64,000 bases of DNA from Promethearchaeota archaeon (GTDB lineage Archaea > Asgardarchaeota > Lokiarchaeia > Sigyniarchaeales > SOKP01): positions 169,167-233,166 of the forward strand of contig JAHPZI010000021.1 of assembly GCA_019058295.1 (NCBI GenBank). Reading direction: 5' to 3'. The position numbers were made by a program, and so were the translations under genes. Below are positions 29,677-38,577 of the stretch, one piece after another (within the stretch, counting starts at the first letter, position 1; the number at the start of each line of letters is the position of its first letter). Below the pieces are notes generated by a model, which was not told the DNA's origin, made no database searches, and was given only the letters and a program-made list of their open reading frames with translations.

Positions 29677-31395
29677 TTAAATGATTTTTTGGTATTGGAA
29701 TGTTTGGTGTCCCTTTAATATTACAAATATCATAAAAATAAGAATAGTTACCGCTCCGATAAAAAATAGAATAACTAATCCTATAATAATAGTACTAAGA
29801 TAAATTGGCGCATACAACAAACCAACTATGCCATATATAAGACAAATTACAAACATTCCGATTAAATTAAAAATTAAGATCAACCAATACAAGATACTCT
29901 TTCTTCCATCATACTCTCTTATTAACATTAAAAGACGTATAACAGCATATATTATTAATCCTATAGTTAAAAATGATATACTTGTCTGAAAAATTAGGAG
30001 AAACAATATTTCAAGGCCATATATTAATAGAGTTAAAACAAATATTATTAACTCAATTATGAGAAAAATTATAGCCGCTGCGATAGAGATAACAAAGAGA
30101 GCAATTGTAAGCCCATCATAGAGTTTTTTAGGAATTGGTGATAAAGTAATTGGTGGTGAATTGAATTGTCCTATATTAAATCCACAATTCATACAAAAGC
30201 GGGCATTAATCGTAACTGGCTGACCACAATTAGTGCAAAATTTAGCAGGCTTTTGTTGTGAAAATTGGGTATATTCAGAATGGTAACTATCATTAAACGA
30301 TGTACATATAATATCTTCATTAACAACTATAATACCTGTTTCGGGGCAACGATAAGTTCTTTTTGCAATTTTATTTGCTCGCCTTAAAAAGCCTAGCAGT
30401 AAAGCAAAAGACAAAGAACTTAATACTACATATACAATAATTTGAAGGATTAGATCTAAATCTGTGCCTTGGGCGTTAATTGTATAAACGTAAAGTAGAA
30501 TCCAGACGGAAGAAGTATTCCATAGAAAGTGTATAGAAACGGGGATGAGCCAAAGAGGGATGAATCGCTTTAAAAATTTTATGAATTGACTTCCCATTGG
30601 GTGGTTCTCTTCTCCTCGCTCAAATCGAAGTCTTTCTGCTCTTCCTGCCGCAAATCCTCCAATTGAACCACCTAATATGTGGATTGGAGCCCAGTTCCTA
30701 ATAGTTACCTGAAGATAAATATCAAAATAAAGATCAAAGGCATTTCCACCATATAAAATAGTATATCCAAGATATGATATAAGTTCTATTATCTCAAATG
30801 TTATTCCTATTATCATACCGAAAAGAAATCCATTTAATTCGTTTCCAAGCATACCCTTTCCTTTTTGTTCAGAATTTCTGTTCCTCTGTAATACAATGAA
30901 AAATGCTAAGATACTGGGAAGAGATTTCAAAAATTCTTCCCCAAGTGCGGGTGTAATCCCAATAGCACCAACATTATAGAATACTACAGCTAAAATTTCG
31001 TCTCTTGTAAAGTAATAAATACCATTTGCTGCAAGAAACCAAAGCTCCCCGATTCCCGAATTCCAATATGCTGCGAAATTAACTACACAAATCCCCATAA
31101 GGAAAAGCATTAATAAGTATTTATTACGACCACTGATTAATTTTTCACTTGGAGGATATTTTTTTGTTTTCCAAATATAAAATAATATCCATAATAGGTA
31201 GATGGTTAATGGTCCGATTATCATGTAGCTAATGATCGTAATTAATTTTGCAGATGTAGGTATTTGATTGGATAATAAGACTAAAATCACAGTTATAGCG
31301 TAAATACCACATCCGATCATTGAAATTAACCAAATTAATTTCTTGTGGAGGGCAAGTTTGATTTTTTCGGGTTTATAAGGATTATCACTACTCAT
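29677..31395 (-). CDS. PrsW-like intramembrane protease with zinc-ribbon insertion
   Basis: Multi-TM; 'TPALGEEFLKSLPSI', 'GITFEIIELISYLG', 'HILGGSIGGFAAGRAE', 'HFLWNTSSV'; zinc ribbon 'FCTNCGQPVTINARFCMNCGF'. Confidence 0.75.
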   Translation of the reverse strand: MSSDNPYKPEKIKLALHKKLIWLISMIGCGIYAITVILVLLSNQIPTSAKLITIISYMIIGPLTIYLLWILFYIWKTKKYPPSEKLISGRNKYLLMLFLMGICVVNFAAYWNSGIGELWFLAANGIYYFTRDEILAVVFYNVGAIGITPALGEEFLKSLPSILAFFIVLQRNRNSEQKGKGMLGNELNGFLFGMIIGITFEIIELISYLGYTILYGGNAFDLYFDIYLQVTIRNWAPIHILGGSIGGFAAGRAERLRFERGEENHPMGSQFIKFLKRFIPLWLIPVSIHFLWNTSSVWILLYVYTINAQGTDLDLILQIIVYVVLSSLSFALLLGFLRRANKIAKRTYRCPETGIIVVNEDIICTSFNDSYHSEYTQFSQQKPAKFCTNCGQPVTINARFCMNCGFNIGQFNSPPITLSPIPKKLYDGLTIALFVISIAAAIIFLIIELIIFVLTLLIYGLEILFLLIFQTSISFLTIGLIIYAVIRLLMLIREYDGRKSILYWLILIFNLIGMFVICLIYGIVGLLYAPIYLSTIIIGLVILFFIGAVTILIFMIFVILKGHQTFQYQKII

Positions 31396-31595
31396 AGATA
31401 AAATCCAATTAATGAAATAATTTTCTTTTAATTTATTTTTTATATCTTAAATTAGTTATTAGGTTTTTTTATAATAAATATATCTTTTCTTATAGGTAAA
31501 TATGAATTCTAAAAAAAAGTTATTCAATATACTACTAAAACGAGTTGGTATTAAGAATAAGGAAAAAAAAAAAAATTATATTATATGTTTGTTGC

Positions 31596-31612
31596 TTGAT
31601 CTTTTAGATCAA
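31596..31612 (-). terminator. Hairpin followed by T-tract downstream of the histone gene
   Basis: Palindrome TTGATC-TTTTA-GATCAA just past the histone stop; T-tract on the minus strand (A-tract 31563-31575 on plus). Confidence 0.4.
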
Positions 31613-31616
31613 AAGC

Positions 31617-31832
31617 TTAGAAGTATTTAATTGCTAAAAGTATGTCATCTCTTGTGACTTTTTTCCTCTTAGCGTGTTTGGTTAATGAAAGGGCTGTTTT
31701 TGTTATTTTCTCAGCTGAGGATCCCATCCAATCAACTAATTCGTCTACTGCATCTCGAGCAACAATAATAGCTCCATTGTGTTTCATAAGGCGTCTAATT
31801 GGACTCCAGCTGATATAATCTCTACCTGCCAT
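31617..31832 (-). CDS. Archaeal histone
   Basis: 71 aa: 'SWSPIRRLMKHNGAIIVARDAVDELVDWMGSSAEKITKTALSLTKHAKRKKVTRDDILLAIKYF'. Confidence 0.95.
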   Translation of the reverse strand: MAGRDYISWSPIRRLMKHNGAIIVARDAVDELVDWMGSSAEKITKTALSLTKHAKRKKVTRDDILLAIKYF

Positions 31833-32380
31833 ACTAATTCATTCCTCCACTTTTTATTTTTTTTTTATTTTAGGTTTAATTTTTATTTTAATTGTTACAT
31901 AAATGAAGATCAAATATGTATTTAAAGATTTTGATATTATCATAAATTTATGAAGAAAAAAATGAAAATGATTAAAAAATTTTGTCGGAAGATATATCAA
32001 TGATCAATCTGGTGTAAGTTCGTGAGTTTCTGCCAGATTTTTAAATTTGTGAAAAAATGAATCCAGATTGCTATGATTGTTCAGAATTGTATATTAATTC
32101 ACCAATTTGGCTTTAAATCAGAAAATAGAATTAAAAATAATTAAATTCCGATACGCTGATTCATGAATTTTTATAGTATCTATGAGTTAATAAAAATGAT
32201 TTTGTTATAGAAAAAATATAATTCTCGAAATATTTCTATTATAGTTTACAGAAATAACTGAAATTGAAGCTAATTAAATTTTATAGATAAACAAATAGAA
32301 AACGGGTAAGCTTAATTATAAATTACAATTAATTAAAGTATTATAATTTCATATTGCTGAGCGAAAGGTGTAAAATAAAT

Positions 32381-33628
32381 TTGAATGATCAAGAAGATAA
32401 AATATTAGATCAAAAGGACAGAAAAAAGTTCGATTTTTTAGGAGATAATCCTGTTGAACGGATTGAAGCGACAACGGAAATACCTATAATGTATTATGCA
32501 TTGAACACTACTCCGAGAAAAGAGCATCCGTTTAATGTTTATAATGATATAAAATCTGAACCAACCGCAGTAGGAAAGACCCTTGAGGTTGTTGTTGATT
32601 CAGTAAATAAAGTTGCAGATGAATTCATAAGACGAGATATAAGTCATATAGTCGGAATAGGAATGGGAACTAGTCAGTTTGTTATGCAATCGTCTGGTCC
32701 TGCATTTTGGGAATGGGCACACATTACATCAGAGGATAGAGATTCTGTAGAATGTCTTACCGTCGATAAACCCTATGATTTTCAACATACTGCTCTGTTT
32801 GCTTACAGTGGTAGTGGGAGCACAGCGGACACAATCGCAGCAACAAAAAAGATCCATGAGAAGGGAGCATATTGTATTGCCTTAACATCAGTAGCAGAAA
32901 GCCCGATCACTAAGGAGTGTGATGATACAATTGCCTGCGCAGGGGGCTTTGATACTGGGGGATCTGATACATTTCATTATGCAACTAGATTAGCGGCAAG
33001 CTTATTATTAGCTATAGTTCTTGGAGAAAAGAAAGGGATAAGCGATATTAATTTCACAGATCTGAGAAAGAAATTATATGAAATACCGAAATTTATGGCA
33101 GAAAGATGGGAGTATAATGAAGAACGATGTAAAAGTGTAGCAAAATATTATTCTCATGTAAGAAGTATAATTATTGTCGGGGCAGGTCCTAATTTTGGTA
33201 CTGCTGAAGAAATGGAACTTAAGTTCGAAGAAATGGCACATATCCCTGCAAAATCTATGGTTCCAACGAGGCATCTTCACGGTGCTATAGGATTAACTGA
33301 TGAAAAAATACTGACAATTCTGCTCTATCCCAAAAATAATTCAGAAAAATGGTTTGACCAAATTGCTAAATTTACGCAGATGATTAAAAGTCCATGCATT
33401 GCAATTTTACCGGATGATGAAGATAAAATCGCACCATTGATGGATTGGGTATGGAGAACACCCGTTGATACCGAGCATCTTTTTGCTCTGTATGTAGTTC
33501 CAATCATTCAATTATATCCATACATGTGTGCTGTAGAACAAGGTGATATTAATCCCGACTGCCAAAAATCGAATATTCCTAAACACGCAAGAGCCTGGTC
33601 CATGATATTAAAACCAGGTGGTCATTGA
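32381..33628 (+). CDS. SIS-domain sugar isomerase/aminotransferase-like protein
   Basis: 'ALFAYSGSGSTADTIAATKKIHEKGAYCIALTSVAESPITKECD', 'KSMVPTRHLHGAIGL'. Start probably TTG 32381 (ORF track gives 32354). Confidence 0.82.
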   Translation: MNDQEDKILDQKDRKKFDFLGDNPVERIEATTEIPIMYYALNTTPRKEHPFNVYNDIKSEPTAVGKTLEVVVDSVNKVADEFIRRDISHIVGIGMGTSQFVMQSSGPAFWEWAHITSEDRDSVECLTVDKPYDFQHTALFAYSGSGSTADTIAATKKIHEKGAYCIALTSVAESPITKECDDTIACAGGFDTGGSDTFHYATRLAASLLLAIVLGEKKGISDINFTDLRKKLYEIPKFMAERWEYNEERCKSVAKYYSHVRSIIIVGAGPNFGTAEEMELKFEEMAHIPAKSMVPTRHLHGAIGLTDEKILTILLYPKNNSEKWFDQIAKFTQMIKSPCIAILPDDEDKIAPLMDWVWRTPVDTEHLFALYVVPIIQLYPYMCAVEQGDINPDCQKSNIPKHARAWSMILKPGGH

Positions 33629-34573
33629 CTGGGGTTTAAAATCGGCATTGTAGGTCCTTTAAATGTGGACTTAATAATGCGTGGGAGCGCTCCAACTGAT
33701 ATTAACGAATTGAACAACTGGGCGGGACCTTCTGATGTACATTGCCTTACTGCTGGGGCTGCTGGATACATATCACAAAATCTTAAGAAATTGGGTAATG
33801 ACATTCATATAGTATCCTGCCTTGGTGATGACCCGTTTGGTGTCATGATACTGAACTCGCTAGAGAAAATTGGGATCAATCCTCAGTTTATTCAAATTGA
33901 AAAAGGAAAACTTGGAGCAATCGGGATTTTTATATTGCTATTTGAAAATAAAAAAAGACCGTTCACCTTCAGGTTGCCTACTCATCATGGATGGCCTCCT
34001 AAATTCGATAAAAAGACTAAAAAGCATTTATTAGATGTTGATTTATTCCATTCTGCAGGATATCTTCATTTTTCTGATTTATGGAATACTGAAATCCTTG
34101 ATCTCTTCAAAGAGGCTAAAAAGAGAGGCATTAAGACGTCTATCGATCCCCAATTCCCTTTAATCGATCTGAAACCTCCTTGGATTAAAATGATGGAATC
34201 GTTAATTCAATATATTGATATTATAATGGTTGACGAAAATGAGGCTCTAAATTTAACAGGAAAAAATAATGTAGAAGATGCGGCGGAAGAACTTTTTGCT
34301 GCCGGATTTAAAATAATAGCAATAAAGCAAGGAGCCAATGGTGTCTTGGTAAAAAATTCCACCGAAAAACAACAAATTCCTGCAATCCCTCCTAAAAAGT
34401 TTATCGATAGCATCGGAGCAGGTGATTCTTTTGATGCGGGATTCCTTCAAGGGTTATTGGAAGAAAAAGATTTAATCACTGCAACAAAAATGGGTGTTAC
34501 AGCAGCAACCATGAGTATTGAAGGGACAGGAGGCACTGAAACGTTTCCTGAAAGGAAAGATTTGAAATTTTAA
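33629..34573 (+). CDS. PfkB/ribokinase-family carbohydrate kinase
   Basis: 'TAGAAGYISQNLKKLGNDIHIVSCLGDDPFG', 'DSIGAGDSFDAGFLQGLL'. N-terminal strand 'FKIGIVGPLNVDLIMRG' lies before called GTG 33665; only CTG 33629/ATC 33641/ATT 33647 available after the in-frame stop at 33626. Confidence 0.85.
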   Translation: MGFKIGIVGPLNVDLIMRGSAPTDINELNNWAGPSDVHCLTAGAAGYISQNLKKLGNDIHIVSCLGDDPFGVMILNSLEKIGINPQFIQIEKGKLGAIGIFILLFENKKRPFTFRLPTHHGWPPKFDKKTKKHLLDVDLFHSAGYLHFSDLWNTEILDLFKEAKKRGIKTSIDPQFPLIDLKPPWIKMMESLIQYIDIIMVDENEALNLTGKNNVEDAAEELFAAGFKIIAIKQGANGVLVKNSTEKQQIPAIPPKKFIDSIGAGDSFDAGFLQGLLEEKDLITATKMGVTAATMSIEGTGGTETFPERKDLKF

Positions 34574-34710
34574 ATTTTTTCTTTATAAATTTCCAAGGAA
34601 TTTATTTATAAATTCTTCCACATAATGCGATAAATCTGAAAAAGAAATAATAATTGTTACATTTTTTAATTTTCCTTGTTTGTTATAACTTAGAATAAAG
34701 AAAAACGATT

Positions 34711-35400
34711 TTGTTAGTAATGTCTAAAATCCTTGAAGAACTAGAAGAGCTATTTAAAAGTGAAACAATAAAACCCTCCTTTGAGATTGTTCACGTAATT
34801 TTAGCAATATTTATATTTGGAGAAAATCGAGATGGAATTGGTAGATATCGTCTTGAGAAGGAATTATTAATCGGTTCGGGAACCTCTAAATCTCTCATTA
34901 AGAGATTGAATAAAAATATTAATTTTATTTCGGTTTTGGATGAAAATATAAGGAAGGGCCATGTTTTAACTAAGGAGGGGTTAGACTTCATGGAAAAGAT
35001 AAAACAGATAATCCCTTTTATCAGAGAGGGTGATCTTTCAATTTTACAGGAAACGATTATCGATATGGAAAATAATAAAGTATGCTTCTGTCAAGTCAAG
35101 AACTATGGTGATAAATTGACTAACGGTATAGAGCAGAGAGATGCTGCTATAAAGGTTGGTGGTCTTGGGGCAACATGTCTTGTTTATGATGGAAAACAAT
35201 TAGTTTTTCCATCTGGTTATAATGTCAATACAGAACGGGCAGATTCGATCGTTAACGAAAGTGTTTATGAATATTTTAAAAGAGAAATCAATAAATTAGA
35301 TTCAAAATTAGAACCTAACGATGTATTAATTATTGGATTAGGAGAAAATTTTGAAAGTGCAAGGTTAGCAACAGTTAATGCTGCACTAACATTATTTTAA
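34711..35400 (+). CDS. DUF4443-like archaeal protein with N-terminal wHTH
   Basis: 'YRLEKELLIGSGTSKSLIKRL...VLTKEGLDFMEKI' wHTH; C-terminal 'EQRDAAIKVGGLGATCLVYDGKQLVFPSGYNV'. Confidence 0.6.
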   Translation: MLVMSKILEELEELFKSETIKPSFEIVHVILAIFIFGENRDGIGRYRLEKELLIGSGTSKSLIKRLNKNINFISVLDENIRKGHVLTKEGLDFMEKIKQIIPFIREGDLSILQETIIDMENNKVCFCQVKNYGDKLTNGIEQRDAAIKVGGLGATCLVYDGKQLVFPSGYNVNTERADSIVNESVYEYFKREINKLDSKLEPNDVLIIGLGENFESARLATVNAALTLF

Positions 35401-35422
35401 TATAAATTAATTAGGGAATAAT

Positions 35423-35899
35423 ATGAAATTATTGGAAGATATTAAATTCATCATAGATGATAAGATTTTAAAGAAACTAACTAAATGTGTGAAAAATGCC
35501 AGTCCTTACGAAGCATGTGGGCTAATTTTTGGTGAAATTAATGAAAAAAAAGTAGAAGATGGATTTCAATATCATTATTTAGGGCAAAGATTTGAATGTA
35601 TTAAATCGACCAATAAGTCTACTGTAGCCTTCTTAATAGATAATATAGAAGAATTGAATGAACTATATAAAACGGCTGCTGAAAAATATAATAAACGGCT
35701 AATTAGCATTTTTCATTCCCATCCGGCTGGTTCCTCTCCAAGTGGCGTAGATACGGATAACATGAAACATTTAAATGAATTTAAGCTTTTTAAAAACTTA
35801 ATTTGGACAATTATGAGTGCTGGAAATTACGATCTAAATGGATTTATTTACCTTAATGAAGAATTTTTCCAAATTCTCGTAGAAATAAATAAAGAGTAA
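35423..35899 (+). CDS. JAB1/MPN/Mov34 (JAMM) metallopeptidase
   Basis: 'SPYEACGLIFGEI' and 'LISIFHSHPAGSSPSGVDTDNMKH' (JAMM HxHPx...SxxD). Confidence 0.88.
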   Translation: MKLLEDIKFIIDDKILKKLTKCVKNASPYEACGLIFGEINEKKVEDGFQYHYLGQRFECIKSTNKSTVAFLIDNIEELNELYKTAAEKYNKRLISIFHSHPAGSSPSGVDTDNMKHLNEFKLFKNLIWTIMSAGNYDLNGFIYLNEEFFQILVEINKE

Positions 35900-35945
35900 A
35901 ATTTGGGCGGATAAAAAATTCAGTGATGCCAAACCGATTTAAAAA

Positions 35946-37169
35946 TCATTTTTTTCGAAATTTCTCGCTGTCTCTTCCTTTTTTTGGAATGACCTCTTCA
36001 CCTATTACTTCTTGTTCTCCTTCTTTTCTAAAAGGTTTTACGGGTTTAGACTCATCGAGCGCCATGTCACATGCCCAACACGCATTCTCCAGATTCACTA
36101 AGGCATTATAACATTTTTGGCAGTAAAATATTTCACATCCTCGGCATATAAAATTCATTCCTAGAATATTTCCCTTACATACCACACAAATTTTCTTTTC
36201 CTTAGATATTGATACTTCTTCTTCAGTGAGTTTTTGAGATTTAACGAACATAGCTAAGATGTCTGGGGCATCTTTATCTAATTCGTGTGATTGTTGGTGT
36301 TTTGCAAGTTTTACAATTTGATAGATAGAATAAGAAGTAAACAGGAGGAGCATGGTTTCGAAACCTAAAAGCATAAGGAGAAACTCAAATGGTAAATGTT
36401 TGGTTATAGCAATGCTTATAAACCATACAAATGTAGAGATAAAGTAGCCAGAGATCATTGTCCAGTAAAGTATAGACCGTCTAAAGTATTGCGGGCTAAT
36501 CCTTGTAGGGGCGATAAACACGAGAGATCCTATAATGTAAAAGATAGGGGCCAGTTCTATAGGAGTGATTTCAAGTTCTTTGACTACTTTAGAGTCGAAA
36601 CCCTGACCTATTATGACGAGCAAAAGTCCAAACACCATTATCATTGAGATGGCTTGATATTCAGCTCGAGATCTTTTAGCGAATATGAATAACATGAATG
36701 CAAGCATAGTAACATTTAGAAAAATTGCCACATACTCAACGTTTATAGCTAAATCAATGGGTAAAAAGAGGATTAAGAAGATTAACACAAAATTTATTAG
36801 TATTAGCAGATATCTCATTCGCTTAAGCAAGCTTTCAGCAAAAAAATACATAAAAGTAATACCAATTATATATGATATATGGGCCATTTTAACTAACATG
36901 AGATATGTTTGATTATTTGTATTATAAGTTCCATAAAAAGTAGTGCCAATAAAATTTCCGGGCACATATAAATCACTTATAAAGAAGAAAATCCTCATAA
37001 AAGCAATGCCTAAGAATGTAAATGAGATTCCTAAAAAAATCTTTTTTTCTTCACTTTTTTCTTTTTTTTGAGCTAGAACTATGAAGTAAATAGTTATGAG
37101 AAATAATATTGAAATTGACACTCCCCATAACGCACGTTCTATAGGATTATATATTGGAAAATTAGTCAT
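35946..37169 (-). CDS. Multi-TM protein with C-terminal RING/FYVE-like treble-clef zinc finger
   Basis: ~7-8 TM helices, then 'CVVCKGNILGMNFICRGCEIFYCQKCYNALVNLENACWACD' (C-x2-C-x10-C-x2-C-x4-C-x2-C-x10-C-x2-C). Confidence 0.75.
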   Translation of the reverse strand: MTNFPIYNPIERALWGVSISILFLITIYFIVLAQKKEKSEEKKIFLGISFTFLGIAFMRIFFFISDLYVPGNFIGTTFYGTYNTNNQTYLMLVKMAHISYIIGITFMYFFAESLLKRMRYLLILINFVLIFLILFLPIDLAINVEYVAIFLNVTMLAFMLFIFAKRSRAEYQAISMIMVFGLLLVIIGQGFDSKVVKELEITPIELAPIFYIIGSLVFIAPTRISPQYFRRSILYWTMISGYFISTFVWFISIAITKHLPFEFLLMLLGFETMLLLFTSYSIYQIVKLAKHQQSHELDKDAPDILAMFVKSQKLTEEEVSISKEKKICVVCKGNILGMNFICRGCEIFYCQKCYNALVNLENACWACDMALDESKPVKPFRKEGEQEVIGEEVIPKKGRDSEKFRKK

Positions 37170-37389
37170 TTTTTTTTATTTTTTAATTTAATTTCATTAA
37201 TTATTAGGGTTTTATTCCACTATGATTTTTAGGTTAAGTTAAATTTAACAGTATTGTATTTAATAATTATTATTACAATGCTGTATAAAAATCCTTTCGA
37301 AAAAAGTTACCGGATTTTCTGTAAAATCTCAATTTTTTTGAATTATTACTGGATTATATAACGCCCTAAAATTTTATAATCCAAATTAT

Positions 37390-38022
37390 TTATTGAATTT
37401 GATTATAACCATCTTTATCTATGGAACATATTTGTATCTTAAATCCTGAAGCAGCATCTCTTTCCCTTGACGCTGAAATGGCGGTCTTTATTAAATCTAT
37501 CCCTTCAGTTATAGACATTTCTTTCTTCCAATCTGCTTCTAATACGCCCAAAGAAAAAGGAGAACCGGAGCCAAAAGAGATATATTTATCTTCTTCAAAA
37601 AGTGTGCCTAATAAATCTATTCCATAAAGCACACCCTTCTTCTCTTCAAGAGAATACCCGCCTACAATCATCAGTGAGAGAAAATAAGACCGTCCTGAAA
37701 AGAGTATGTTTCTTGTTGTATTTGCTATATATTTAGGTTCGGGTACTTGGCCCTCCTCTACTTGTTTCAATCTGGATAATGCTTGTATTTGATTAATTAC
37801 ATATTGGCAATCAGCAACACCACCAGATATAGTAGCGGCAGTATATTTATTGATTTCAAATAATTTGCGCGCCTGCTTCGTTGCTACCATATAACCAGCT
37901 GTTGCTTGAGACTCGGTGCCAATTACGACTCCTTCTTTTACAATTAAACCTACGGTTGTAGTGCCTGATATAACTTTTTTTAAGTTATCTTCATCTAAAT
38001 TGGTAGAATTATTTTCCATCAT
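37390..38022 (-). CDS. psmB: 20S proteasome beta subunit
   Basis: 'SGTTTVGLIVKEGVVIGTESQATAGYMVATKQARKLFEINKYTAATISGGVADCQ', 'SFGSGSPFSLGVLE'. Confidence 0.93.
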   Translation of the reverse strand: MMENNSTNLDEDNLKKVISGTTTVGLIVKEGVVIGTESQATAGYMVATKQARKLFEINKYTAATISGGVADCQYVINQIQALSRLKQVEEGQVPEPKYIANTTRNILFSGRSYFLSLMIVGGYSLEEKKGVLYGIDLLGTLFEEDKYISFGSGSPFSLGVLEADWKKEMSITEGIDLIKTAISASRERDAASGFKIQICSIDKDGYNQIQ

Positions 38023-38091
38023 ATCATTTTATTTAAAAGAACAGAACTAAATATATTTTTCTTTTAATATTTTAAACCTAAAATTTTTGAT

Positions 38092-38571
38092 TCATTTCTC
38101 CTCTCGTGTCTGAGTGTTATCCACTTGATCCATTCGTTTAATGTCAATAAAGATCATAAGGCCGCTTCCAATGGCTCCACCTAGGGCTCCAAATAATGTT
38201 CCAAATAACAAGATTATTATAAAAAGAATCCATCCGTACCCTAACTCACCAAAAATTAAGCCCGCAAATTGATCTAAATTAGCGTAAGCATTTCGAGTAA
38301 TAATAGCAAAGGTCATATAAATTAACCAGACTATTGTAACTCCTAAAGCACCACTATATATTCCACGTTTCATCTTTTTATTAAAAATTCCAGCAACCAA
38401 CCCTGGAATTATAATTAACTGCCATATTTCTACAAATGTAAGAAAAAATGTAATAATAACCGCAAAAAAAGTCCCAATTAAAAAATTTATTCGAGCTAGT
38501 TTGATTTCTGGATTAATCTCTTTGTTTTCAGAACCAATATTAAGTTTTCTTCTTATTTTCTTGAGAGCTAT
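38092..38571 (-). CDS. Small membrane protein, Gly-rich TM helices
   Basis: Frame open back to the stop of the upstream gene (TGA 38580-38578), adding IALKKIRRKLNIGSENKEINPEIKLARINFLIGTFFAVIITFFLTFVEIWQLIIIPG before the called TTG. Proposed start ATA 38571, 7 nt after AGGTG. Confidence 0.6.
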   Translation of the reverse strand: MALKKIRRKLNIGSENKEINPEIKLARINFLIGTFFAVIITFFLTFVEIWQLIIIPGLVAGIFNKKMKRGIYSGALGVTIVWLIYMTFAIITRNAYANLDQFAGLIFGELGYGWILFIIILLFGTLFGALGGAIGSGLMIFIDIKRMDQVDNTQTREEK

Positions 38572-38577
38572 TTTTAT

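Noticed and set aside
32354-32380. Called TTG start at 32354 for the SIS protein
   Set aside because: The AGGTG lies inside this segment; TTG 32381 (or in-frame ATA 32375) fits better, but the alternatives do not change the protein, so it was not counted as a non-canonical start case.
37390-38022. Glu in place of Asp17 in the proteasome beta active-site region
   Set aside because: As I recall, the Thermoplasma beta subunit also has Glu here, so it is not clearly unusual.
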